64,000 nucleotides of DNA from Amphibalanus amphitrite (GCF_019059575.1 NW_024882712.1:62001-126000); one strand, 5' to 3'. Counted from the first letter of the stretch, positions 1-10,292 are shown. The notes: generated by a model from the sequence alone, not told the origin. Program-made: numbers and translations.

Positions 1-548
1 ACAAGTCCTGAAAGTTAAAGCAAAATCGTATCATATAATTTTGTACAATGAGCGAATGAAAATGTCTGCAAAAACGCCCATTGACTTAACATGGGGAGCG
101 AAAAAAGTTCAACTTCAAACTCGTGCAACTCAAGTTAACGAATTCTGACGGGTATACGGCGCACACTGGCGTGTACCAGAACGTGTTTGCCATAAAATGC
201 GTGGAAGAAAATCACCTCTTCCTTGGCTCGTTTTCCCGCTATTGGCGATCGCGCAAAAAGTGTCCAAAACCCCGTTGACTTAACATGGGGAAAATGGAAT
301 CGCACGTGCCACGTGCCACGAGGTTTTAAGCGAGTAGCGACCGGTGCCATCAGGTAGATCGCCTCCGGGAGCCCATACTCTGAACTTTTTACGGAAATTG
401 AGCGATTCGTCTAGGCCCCTACCAAGTTGCCCCAATTCGCTGCCAGACTTGCAAAACATAGCCCGGAGAACGACCGCTCCGGTTGTTTTTCAATAGAAAA
501 ACACAATTCTAACGAATAGTGTTTGTCTTTTCAAACAACCTGCGGTTA
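1..548 (+). repeat. A0: A block cut by the window edge
   Basis: It holds the second and third A modules and ends at the fixed terminus GGTTA. The next base begins another A block at its GACCATATATAGG start, so no B block lies between these two copies. This is one of the clearest cases of a unit starting far inside the usual sequence. Confidence 0.85.
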
Positions 549-1396
549 AGACCATATATAGGTCTGAGCTCAAATCTCGGTAAAGTCGTGCTTTTTTACC
601 AAATTCCTCAAAAACGGCACAACGTGCAATAACTTTCTATATATCATTGGAAAGAGCATCAAAAGTTGTATAACCTATCAACTTTTCACTTAAATATATC
701 TCAACTGTAAAAAGTTATTAAGCAGCAAAGACGCTCCCATTGACTTTCCATGTTAAAATTTTTCATTTTTAAACGAGCCTTAAAAGAACAAACGAATTTG
801 CACAGCTTAAAGAAGCATAATAACATGTTCTATGGTCTTTTCTCAACAAGTCCTGGAAGTTTAAACAAAATCGTATCATATAATTTTGTACAATGAGCGA
901 ATGAAAAAGTCTCTGCAAAAACGCCCATTGACTTAACATGGGGAGCGAAAAAAGTTCAACTTTGACCTCGTGCAAAGACACGTTACGAAGTTCTGAGGGG
1001 TATACGGCGCACACTAGCGTGTACCCAAACGTGTTTGCCATAAAATGCTGGGAAGAAAACCACCTCTTCCTTGGTTCGTTTTTCCGCCATTGGCGATCGC
1101 GCAAAAAGTGTCCAAAACCCCGTTGACTTAACATGGGGAAAATGGAATCGCACGTGCCACGTGCCACGAGGTTTTAAGCGAGTAGCGACCGGTGCCATCA
1201 GGTAGATCGCCTGCGGGAGCCCATACCCTGAAATTTTTACGAAGATTGAGCGATTTGTTTAGGCCCCTGTCAAGTTGTACTGATTCGCTGGCAGACTTGC
1301 AAAACATAGCCCGGAGAAGGACCGCTCCGGTTGTTTTTCAATAGAAAAACACAATTCTAACGAATAGTGTTTGTCTTTTCAAACAACCTGCGGTTA
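549..1396 (+). repeat. A1: reference A block
   Basis: This block opens with a conserved AT-rich stretch (GACCATATATAGGTCTGAG, then CTCAAATCTCGG). It contains three degenerate ~190-bp modules, each centred on a CCCATTGACTT-like core at about 736, 923 and 1118. The third module ends in tandem CACGTG boxes (CGCACGTGCCACGTGCCACG). The last ~90 bp fold into hairpins and stop at CCTGCGGTTA. Short open frames of 60-132 codons occur on both strands here and in the sister blocks. They overlap each other and match no family I recognise, so I read them as by-products of repeat identity. Confidence 0.9.
1311..1396 (+). repeat. Terminal hairpin region and fixed 3' terminus (reference copy, contains E1)
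   Basis: Hairpin 1 pairs CCGGAG (1311-1316) with CTCCGG (1325-1330). Hairpin 2 pairs 1347-1357 with 1362-1372, an 11-bp stem with one mismatch and a TAAC loop. An outer stem pairs GGTTGTTT (1329-1336) with AAACAACC (1381-1388) and can extend as ACCGC (1321-1325) with GCGGT (1390-1394). The outer stem and hairpin 1 share bases, so they exclude each other. The last 54 bp (1343-1396, E1) recur alone at 16284, 51631 and 51686. All 33 termini in the window end in GGTTA; the next base is C in 26 of 33. Confidence 0.85.
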
Positions 1397-2579
1397 CCAG
1401 CATCTGCGATGCTGGGCTCCGCATCGCGGGACCGCAGGTTGTTTGAGCAAGCACCTTTGTAAACGCAGCAAAAACGCCCGCCGCCAAACGAGAGGATGAG
1501 CCTTGCACGTGCAGACCGGAGTCGGTGTGTTACAAACTGACGTGCACGGCACCCTACTCGCTGATCTATAGCGGTGTGCCAAATTTGAGTGTAATCGGCT
1601 CGGCCATTTTCGAGATCTGGAAGCGTCACCCTGCACGTGCGCACGTGCAAGCTGTGTCCAATTGCATTGTGCATGGGACCCTATTCGCCGGTCCCTAGCG
1701 GTGTACCAAATTCGAGCTCAATCGGCCCAGCCGTTTTCAAGATCTTGAAACGACCCCTCCACGTGCGCACGTGCAGTTGCATCTCAACCGTGACACATGG
1801 AAATACATACTAACTGACTTGTGCACGGCACCCTACTGATCGATCTCTAGATGTTTGCCGAATTTGAGTGCAATCGGTCCAGCCGTTCTTGAAATCTGGA
1901 AGCGTCACCCTGCACGTGCGCACGTGCAAGATGGGTCCAAACTGACTTGCGCACGGCACCCTACTAATCGGTCTCTAGCGGTGTACCAAATTTGAACTCA
2001 ATCGGCCCGGCCGTTCTCGAGATCTGGAAGCGTCACCCTGCACGTGCGCACGTGCAGTTGCACCCCAATCGTGGCACATGGAAATACATACTAAATGACT
2101 GCAACCTACTGATCGGTATCAAGCGTTATGCCAAATTTGAACACAATCGGTCCAGCCGTTCTCGAGATCTGGAAGCGTCACCCTGCACGTGCGCACGTGC
2201 AGTTGCACCCCTACCAAGACACATGGAAATGCATCGCCTGGAAAGTGTCTACCTCCATGCCAAGTTTTAGCGCAATCGGCCCAGTAATTACCGCGAGCTA
2301 TTGCGCTTATTACAAAACAGGCACCTCTTGGCTTTGCACGTGGAACGTGCGTTAGGGGTCACCCATATGCATCGAGAGTAGCACACTATGTGAAAGAAGG
2401 GAAAAAGCTACCCCACACAAAAAAACCGCACGTGTATCAGCCCAGTGGTTGCCGAGATATAAGTCGTACAAAAACGTCCCCACGGCGGCCGGCCGCTATT
2501 TAGCAGTAAAATCGTGTCGCATCCTTCTATTAGAGGTATCCCCGTCACCTGTTCGTATACTGTCTGAGCAAAGGCCATA
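1397..2579 (+). repeat. B1: minisatellite B block, five palindromes
   Basis: After E2 comes a spacer (about 1463-1560), then minisatellite monomers. Each reads roughly CTCTAGCGGTGTGCCAAATT, a TCGGCCCGGCCGTT segment, GAGATCTGGAAGCG and the 18-bp palindrome. The palindromes lie at 1632, 1758 (one mismatch), 1911, 2040 and 2184, so spacing alternates near 126-129 and 144-153 bp. The tail (about 2255-2579) is unique within the unit and holds the 12-bp palindrome GCGGCCGGCCGC and CACCTGTTCGTATACTGTCT. B1, B5 and B8 look nearly identical by eye. Confidence 0.88.
1398..1462 (+). repeat. E2: 5' hairpin element (reference copy)
   Basis: A CAGCATC-TGC-GATGCTG hairpin (1398-1414) is followed by a GC-rich stretch and ACCGCAGGTTGTTTGA (1431-1446). 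That 16-mer is the exact reverse complement of 1379-1394 at the terminus of the preceding copy. E2 opens most B blocks within a few bases of GGTTA, in CAGCATC/GATGCTG or GGCATC/GATGCC versions whose two arms change together. I read it as the 5' end of the repeating element. It is absent where a unit starts further in. Confidence 0.8.
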
Positions 2580-3387
2580 CGTTACGGTCCAAACTCCATA
2601 GTGAGGCGGACATACGAATTTACGAGAGTTTAGCGACGAAATGATTCACTTAATTGTTAAGTAATGGGTACCATTAGGTAGACCATAAATTTTATCTAGC
2701 ATCTCACCGTAGATGCAGTAAAAAGTGCTTTACTTTTCAATGTATGTAAAGACTTGCTCAGCTCAATCAGTTCACTCTGTATTGGCTCAAGCCGTATCAT
2801 GCGAACGCAATACAAACTAGAGCACCGACAGCGCAGCGCTCCCCAACTCACTGCTCGCCCAGTCCACCCGGGCCGCCGCCACGACGGCCCCCCCCCCGCA
2901 AGTAGGCATCCCGCACTGCACCGACAGCCGCGGGCGACCAGCTGACCGGCCAGCTGACCGGCCAGCAGCCGGCGGGCGGCAAGCCACGGATGGCCGACCC
3001 GCCGGCGCGGCGAGGGAGGGGAGGGACGCAGCTGAAAGACCCGACTACATATATATCAAAGAATGATACATTATATGTAATCATCGATGACGCGACATAA
3101 ATCTGCTTTATTGGGTTTAGCGGTGTAGTCTGTGATGCCATCACAATGAAAATAGCCTAGTTTTGTAGAGCATCAAATTCTGATTCCATAACGACTCTCG
3201 CTAGTCCATTTTCAATTGTAAATAAGCCTTTTATTGCGATGCAAAGTCCCGAAATGGTGCCGACGCGACGGCGGCCGGTCCCCCGATGGTACCATACCAT
3301 AGATGGTAAACAGGTTAGTTCACATTCCCGCCGCTATGCGGGCGGCGGCGGCGCCACCTGTCCTCGTGTCCGCCTGACACCGTAACG
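2580..3387 (+). mobile_element. C1: TIR element fixed at the B/A boundary (reference copy)
   Basis: The ends are CGTTACGGT (2580-2588) and ACCGTAACG (3379-3387). A second shared segment, AGGCGGACA, lies just inside each end (2604-2612, and inverted near the right end), so the inverted ends are longer but offset. Units without C join directly as GACCATATATAGG. The flanks are AT repeats, so the target duplication (probably ATA or TA) cannot be settled. The interior has a GC- and CpG-rich half, a poly-C run (10 C here) and a GCGGCGGCGGCG stretch. No transposase is visible. It is probably a non-autonomous DNA transposon that entered one unit and was then amplified with the array. Confidence 0.7.
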
Positions 3388-4226
3388 ATATAGGTCTGAG
3401 CTCAAATCTCGGTAATGTCGTGCTTTTTTACTATATTTCTCAAAAACGGCACCACGTGCAATAAAGTTGTATATATCATTGGAAAGAGCATCAAAAGTTG
3501 TATAACCTATCAACTTTTCACATAAATATATCTCAACTGTAAAAAGTTATTAAGCAGCAAAGACGCTCCCATTGACTTTCCATGTTAAAATTTTTCATTT
3601 TTAAACGAGCCTAAAAGAACAAACGAATTTGCACAGCTTAAAGAAGCATAACAACATGTTCTATGGTCTTTTCTCAACAAGTCCTGGAAGTTTAAACAAA
3701 ATCGTATCATATAATTTGTACAATGAGCGAATGAAAAAGTCTCTGCAAAAATGCCCATTGACTTAACATGGGGAGCGAAAAAAGTTCAACTTTGACCTCG
3801 TGCAAAGTCACGTTACGAAGTTCTGAGGGGTATACGGCGCACACTAGCGTGTACCCAAACGTGTTTGCCATAAAATGCTGGGAAGAAAACCACCTCTTCC
3901 TTGGCTCGTTTTCCCGCTATTCGCGATCGCGCAAAAAGTGTCCAAAACCCCATTGACTTAACATGGGGAAAATGGAATCGCACGTGCCACGTGCCACGAG
4001 GTTTTAAGCGAGTAGCGACCGAAGCCATCAGGTAGATCGCCCCCGGGAGCCCATACCCTGAAATTTTTACGAAAATCGCAATGCACGTTTAGGCCCCGGT
4101 CAAGTTGCCCCAATTCGCGGCCAGACTTGCAAAACATAGCCCGGAGACGGACCGCTCCGGTTGTTTTTCAATAGAAAAACACAATTCTAACGAATAGTGT
4201 TTGTCTTTTCAAACAACCTGCGGTTA
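3388..4226 (+). repeat. A2: A block
   Basis: A complete A block of the subtype ending in GACGGACCG within hairpin 1. Its last 170 bp (4057-4226) are repeated at once in the next entry. Confidence 0.88.
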
Positions 4227-4396
4227 CCTGAAATTTTTACGAAAATCGCAATGCACGTTTAGGCCCCGGTCAAGTTGCCCCAATTCGCGGCCAGACTTGC
4301 AAAACATAGCCCGGAGACGGACCGCTCCGGTTGTTTTTCAATAGAAAAACACAATTCTAACGAATAGTGTTTGTCTTTTCAAACAACCTGCGGTTA
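4227..4396 (+). repeat. A2': 170-bp tandem copy of the A2 end
   Basis: It is an apparently identical copy of 4057-4226, starting at CCTGAAATTTTTACG immediately after GGTTA and ending at a second GGTTA. The joint shares only the short word CCTG. A unit reduced to its last 170 bp explains it simply. Confidence 0.9.
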
Positions 4397-4913
4397 CCCC
4401 AATCGTGGCACATGGAAATACATACTAAATGACTGCAACCTACTGATCGGTATCAAGCGTTATGCCAAATTTGAACACAATCGGTCCAGCCGTTCTCGAG
4501 ATCTGGAAGCGTCACCCTGCACGTGCGCACGTGCAGTTGCACCCCTACCAAGACACATGGAAATGCATCGCCTGGAAAGTGTCTACCTCCATGCCAAGTT
4601 TTAGCGCAATCGGCCCAGTAATTACCGCGAGCTATTGCGCTTATTACAAAACAGGCACCTCTTGGCTTTGCACGTGGAACGTGCGTTAGGGGTCACCCAT
4701 ATGCATCGAGAGTAGCACACTATGTGAAAGAAGGGAAAAAGCTACCCCACACAAAAAAACCGCACGTGTATCAGCCCAGTGGTTGCCGAGATATAAGTCG
4801 TACAAAAACGTCCCCACGGCGGCCGGCCGCTATTTAGCAGTAAAATCGTGTCGCATCCTTCTATTAGAGGTATCCCCGTCACCTGTTCGTATACTGTCTG
4901 AGCAAAGGCCATA
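4397..4913 (+). repeat. B2: B block starting inside the minisatellite
   Basis: It lacks E2, the spacer and most monomers. It begins at CCCCAATCGTGGCACATGG inside a monomer and keeps one palindrome (about 4519) and a full tail. Confidence 0.85.
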
Positions 4914-5731
4914 CGTTACGGTCCAAACTCCATAGTGAGGCGGACATACGAATTTACGAGAGTTTAGCGACGAAATGATTCACTTAATTGTTAAGTAATG
5001 GGTACCATTAGGTAGACCATAAATTTTATCTAGCATCTCACCGTAGATGCAGTAAAAAGTGCTTTACTTTTCAATGTATGTAAAGACTTGCTCAGCTCAA
5101 TCAGTTCACTCTGTATTGGCTCAAGCCGTATCATGCGAACGCAATACAAACTAGAGCACCGACAGCGCAGCGCTCCCCAACTCACTGCTCGCCCAGTCCA
5201 CCCGGGCCGCCGCCACGACGGCCCCCCCCCCCCCCCCCCCCGCAAGTAGGCATCCCGTCCCGCACTGCACCGACAGCCGCGGGCGACCAGCTGACCGGCC
5301 AGCTGACCGGCCAGCAGCCGGCGGGCGGCAAGCCACGGATGGCCGACCCGCCGGCGCGGCGAGGGAGGGGAGGGACGCAGCTGAAAGACCCGACTACATA
5401 TATATCAAAGAATGATACATTATATGTAATCATCGATGACGCGACATAAATCTGCTTTATTGGGTTTAGCGGTGTAGTCTGTGATGCCATCACAATGAAA
5501 ATAGCCTAGTTTTGTAGAGCATCAAATTCTGATTCCATAACGACTCTCGCTAGTCCATTTTCAATTGTAAATAAGCCTTTTATTGCGATGCAAAGTCCCG
5601 AAATGGTGCCGACGGCGGCCGGTCCCCCGATGGTACCATACCATAGATGGTAAACAGGTTAGTTCACATTCCCGCCGCTATGCGGGCGGCGGCGGCGCCA
5701 CCTGTCCTCGTGTCCGCCTGACACCGTAACG
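4914..5731 (+). mobile_element. C2: C element with a 20-C tract
   Basis: Full length with both TIRs. The poly-C run before GCAAGTAGGC is 20 bases, the longest of the ten copies. A small CCCGT duplication follows it. The TATA-like site is degenerate (TATGTAAA). Confidence 0.7.
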
Positions 5732-6572
5732 ATATAGGTCTGAGCTCAAATCTCGGTAATGTCGTGCTTTTTTACTATATTTCTCAAAAACGGCACCACG
5801 TGCAATAAAGTTGTATATATCATTGGAAAGAGCATCAAAAGTTGTATAACCTATCAACTTTTCACATAAATATATCTCAACTGTAAAAAGTTATTAAGCA
5901 GCAAAGACGCTCCCATTGACTTTCCATGTTAAAATTTTTCATTTTTAAACGAGCCTAAAAAGAACAAACGAATTTGCACAGCTTAAAGAAGCATAACAAC
6001 ATGTTCTATGGTCTTTTCTCAACAAGTCCTGGAAGTTTAAACAAAATCGTATCATATAATTTTGTACAATGAGCGAATGAAAAAGTCTCTGCAAAAATGC
6101 CCATTGACTTAACATGGGGAGCGAAAAAAGTTCAACTTTGACCTCGTGCAAAGTCACGTTACGAAGTTCTGAGGGGTATACGGCGCACACTAGCGTGTAC
6201 CCAAACGTGTTTGCCATAAAATGCTGGGAAGAAAACCACCTCTTCCTTGGCTCGTTTTCCCGCTATTCGCGATCGCGCAAAAAGTGTCCAAAACCCCATT
6301 GACTTAACATGGGGAAAATGGAATCGCACGTGCCACGTGCCACGAGGTTTTAAGCGAGTAGCGACCGGTGCCAACAGGTAGATCGCCTGCGGGAGCCCAT
6401 ACACTGAAATTTTTAAGAAAATCGAGCCACAAGTTTAGGCCTGACCCAAGTTGCCCCAATTCGCGGCCAGACATGCAAAACATAGCCCGGAGACGGACCG
6501 CTCCGGTTGTTTTTCAATAGAAAAACACAATTCTAACGAATAGTGTTTGTCTTTTCAAACAACCTGCGGTTA
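5732..6572 (+). repeat. A3: A block
   Basis: A complete A block. It is followed by a 5'-shortened E2 (CTCCGCATCGCGGGACCGC). Confidence 0.88.
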
Positions 6573-6792
6573 CTCCGCATCGCGGGACCGCAGGTTGTTT
6601 GAGCAAGCACCTCTGTACCGCCCGCCGCAAAACGCAAAACCGCAAAACTCGCAAAACGCACGCTCAAAACGCAACGCAAAAGCCGCAAAAAAAAAACAAT
6701 CGCCCGCAGGCTCAAAACCGCAGAAAAAACGCAAAAAAGCCGCAAAAACGCCCGTCCGCCGCAAAACGCAAACACCGCAAAAAACGCAAATA
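6573..6792 (+). repeat. B3: E2 remnant plus short T-poor block
   Basis: A partial E2 and CACCTCTGTA are followed by ~175 bp of CCGCAAAACGC-type sequence, a short copy of the blocks at 48885 and 61236. The minisatellite and tail are missing: the block runs straight into the interior of C3. Confidence 0.75.
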
Positions 6793-7533
6793 GATTCACT
6801 TAATTGTTAAGTAATGGGTACCATTAGGTAGACCGACCATAAATTTTATCTAGCATCTCACCGTAGATGCAGTAAAAAGTGCTTTACTTTTCAATGCATA
6901 TAAAGACTTGCTCAGCTCAATCAGTTCACTCTGTATTGGCTCAAGCCGTATCATGCGAACGCAATACAAACTAGAGCACCGACCCGACAGCGCAGCGCTC
7001 CCCAACTCACTGCTCGCCCAGTCCACCCGGGCCGCCGCCACGACGGCCCCCCGCAAGTAGGCATCCCGCACTGCACCGACAGCCGCGGGCGACCAGCTGA
7101 CCGGCCAGCTGACCGGCCAGCAGCCGGCGGGCGGCAAGCCGCGGATGGCCGACCCGCCGGCGCGGCGAGGGAGGGGAGGGACGCAGCTGAAAGACCCGAC
7201 TACGTATATATCAAAGAAACATTATATGTAATCATCGATGACGCGACATAAATCTGCTTTATTGGGGTTAGCGGTGTAGTCTGTGATGCCATCACAATGA
7301 AAATAGCCTAGTTTTGTAGAGCATCAAATTCTGCTTCCATAACGACTCTCGCTAGTCCATTTTCAATTGTAAATAAGCCTTTTATTGCGATGCAAAGTCC
7401 CGAAATCGTGCCGACGGCGGCCGGTCCCCCGATGGTACCATATCATAGACGGTAAACAGGTTAGTTCACATTCCCGCCGCTATGCGGGCGGCGGCGGCGC
7501 CACCTGTCCTCGTGTCCGCCTGACGCCGTAACG
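6793..7533 (+). mobile_element. C3: C element lacking its left end
   Basis: It starts at GATTCACTTAATTG, so the left TIR and about the first 70 bp are gone. It has a six-C tract, TGCATATAAAG at the TATA position, and a right end of ACGCCGTAACG. Confidence 0.7.
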
Positions 7534-8374
7534 ATATAGGTCTGAGCTCAAATCTCGGTAATGTCGTGCTTTTTTACTAAATTTCTCAAAAACGGCACAA
7601 CGTGCAATAACGCTCTGTATATCATTGGAAAGAGCATCAAAAGTTGTATAACCTATCAACTTTTCACTTAAATATATCTCAACTGTAAAAAGTTATTAAG
7701 CAGCAAAGACGCTCCCATTCACTTTCCATGTTAAAATTTTTCATTTTTAAAGAAGCCTAAAGACAACAAACGAATTTGCACAGCTTAAAGAAGCATAACA
7801 ACATGTTCTATGGTCTTTTCTCAACAAGTCCTGAAAGTTTAAACAAAATCGTATCATATAATTTTGTACAATGAGCGAATGAAAAAGTCTCGGCAAAAAC
7901 GCCCATTGACTTAACATGGGGAGCGAAAAAAGTTCAACTTTGACCTCGTGCAAAGACACGTTACGAAGTTCTGAGGGGTATACGGCGCACACTAGCGTGT
8001 ACCCAAACGTGTTTGCCATAAAATGCTGGGAAGAAAACCACATCTTCCTTGGCTCGTTTTCCCGCCATTGGCGATCGCGCAAAAAGTGTCCAAAACCCCG
8101 TTGACTTAACATGGGGAAAATGGAATCGCACGTGCCACGTGCCACGAGGTTTTAAGCGAGTAGCGACCGAAGCCATCAGGTAGATCGCCTGCGGGAGCCC
8201 ATACCCTGAAATTTTTACGAAGATTGAGCGATTCGTTTAGGCCCCGGTCAAGTTGCCCCAATTCGCGGCCAGACTTGCAAAACATAGCCCGGAGACGGAC
8301 CGCTCCGGTTGTTTTTCAATAGAAAAACACAATTCTAACGAATAGTGTTTGTCTTTTCAAACAACCTGCGGTTA
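7534..8374 (+). repeat. A4: A block
   Basis: A complete block. The following E2 is the GGCATC/GATGCC version preceded by four extra bases (CACGC). Confidence 0.88.
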
Positions 8375-8514
8375 CACGCGGCATCTGCGATGCCGGGCTC
8401 CGCATCGCGGGACCGCAGGTTGTTTGAGCAAGCACCTTTGTAAACGCAGCAAAAACGCCCTCCACCAAACGAGAGGATGAGCCTTGCACGTGCAGACCGC
8501 AGTCGGTGTGCTAC
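8375..8514 (+). repeat. B4: B block stub
   Basis: E2 and the spacer up to GTCGGTGTGCTAC are present. The array then stops and unrelated sequence follows; no minisatellite monomers remain. Confidence 0.8.
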
Positions 8515-9506
8515 CCTGCTGGGGGGAGGGGGCGTGTAACTCGGCTCCTCGGCCAATTAACGATACGGGAAAGCGGTGTTCGGAAGAGAGTAAAAAAACA
8601 ACGACGAAATCCACAAGTCACGTTTTTCGTCAGGTCAAAGATCATGTCACCAGAGGTCATTGAAGTTAAATAACGCGCCTTTTAGGGCGACAAAGGAAGG
8701 AGCGGGAGAGTGAGCCATGATACGTGGTAAGAGTGGCTACAGACTTCAGACTTTATGCAGACTTAACATTGAGGTATTATATATGCAACTAAATGACACA
8801 CATGGTGTTTGTTCTAACCTTCTCAACAGAAAGTGAACGTGTCAGGACAGCACCCCTTGGTGACCATTATACTCAAGGGGTGTAGGAACTGATTCCCCAG
8901 GGGTGAAGCGATAGAAGCAAAAACATGAGTCACAAGTTCCCTCCTGCAGTGTATGGAGTACCTATATTCACATTACCAATAATATGATGCACAACAGGCC
9001 ATAGAAAACCAGTGAATGTTGAATTGTACCCCAATTTCAATATCAATATGGCACTTGGCAATAACAGTAAAACACACTGTTTTTTATGTTAAATCAACAG
9101 AGAAAACTCCTGAACCTAAAAAATGATCAGAATGTATAATAAGGATAACAGTATAAATAAAAAACGACGACATCGGCACCTATCATCGCCGTTCCACATT
9201 CACCACTCCCCATTCCACGCACAGATTGTTTACGCCTTGGTTTACCCCGTGTTCGCAGTCTCCCTGACGACGGAGATTCTTTACGCCCACCGACCAATCA
9301 CGTTCAAGATCAGCGGGGCTTGGCCGCAGTTCTCGGACGCCATTGGCCAGATTTAGCAGGACCTTCGTCGTCAGGAAAACTGTGAACACGGTGTTACATA
9401 TTTCGTCATGGTAACAAAAGCGCCAGAATTGACTACCAGAATTGGATCCGAAGGTCAAATGGGTCACGTGACTGTCAAGTTCGGATGGACAACACCTGGA
9501 AAGTGG
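8515..9506. other. Unrecognised ~1-kb non-array segment
   Basis: The segment replaces the rest of B4 and about the first 75 bp of A5. It opens with a G-run (GGGGGGAGGGGGCG). I found no matching inverted ends, no target duplication, no long open frame on either strand (longest about 110 codons) and no element I can name. It could be host DNA captured when two array ends joined, or the unique part of a variant unit. Confidence 0.5.
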
Positions 9507-10292
9507 AAAACCGCACAACGTACAATAACGCTCTATATATCATTGGAAAGAGCATCAAAAATTGTATATCCTATCAACTTTTCACTTGAATATGTCTTCA
9601 AGGTACAAAGTTATTAAGCACCAAAGACGCTCCCATTGACTTTCCATGTTAAAATTTTTCATTTTTAAAGAAGCCTAAAGACAACAAACGAATTTGCACA
9701 GCTTAAAGAAGCATAACAACATGTTCTATGGTCTTTTCTCAACAAGTCCTGAAAGTTTAAACAAAATCGTATCATATAATTTTGTACAATGAGCGAATGA
9801 AAAAGTCTCTGCAAAAACGCCCATTGACTTAACATGGGGAGCGAAAAAAGTTCAACTTTGACCTCGTGCAAAGACACGTTACGAAGTTCTGAGGGGTATA
9901 CGGCGCACACTAGCGTGTACCTGAACGTGTTTGCCATAAAATGCTGGGAAGAAAACCACCTCCTTCTCGGCTCGTTTTTCCGCTATTGGCGATCGCGCAA
10001 AAAGTGTCCAAAACCCCGTTGACTTAACATGGGGAAAATGGAATCGCACGTGCCACGTGCCACGAGGTTTTAAGCGAGTAGCGACCGGTGCCATCAGGTA
10101 GATCGCCTGCGGGAGCCCATACCCTGAAATTTTTACGAAGATTGAGCGATTCGTTTAGGCCCCGGTCAAGATGTCTCGATTCGCGGCCAGACTTGCAAAA
10201 CATAGCCCGGAGACGGACCGCTCCGGTTGTTTTTCAATAGAAAAACACAATTCTAACGAATAGTGTTTGTCTTTTCAAACAACCTGCGGTTA
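9507..10292 (+). repeat. A5: A block lacking its first ~75 bp
   Basis: It picks up at AAAACCGCACAACG inside the first module and continues to the terminus. It shares the CTTGAATATGTCTTCAAGG variant with A8, A11 and A17. Confidence 0.85.

Noticed and set aside
1-548. Centromeric satellite with a CENP-B box
   Set aside because: I found no TTCGNNNNANNCGGG match in A, B or C. Centromere identity cannot be judged from sequence alone.
1311-1396. Integron attC-type recombination site
   Set aside because: The folded end with a GTTA edge invites the comparison, but the joints need no second core site, there is no integrase, and the setting is an animal repeat array.
1992-2355. Frames through the minisatellite that read IGPAVLEIWKRHPARAHVQ again and again
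   Set aside because: The repeats change length without keeping a reading frame, and the opposite strand is open too. I see no start context, signal or domain.
2580-3387. C block as a solo LTR, because it has a TATA word and a TGGTGCCGAC stretch
   Set aside because: The ends are inverted repeats CGTTACGGT/ACCGTAACG, not TG...CA. No coding region or paired LTR is near, and TGGTGCCGAC lies inside the element.
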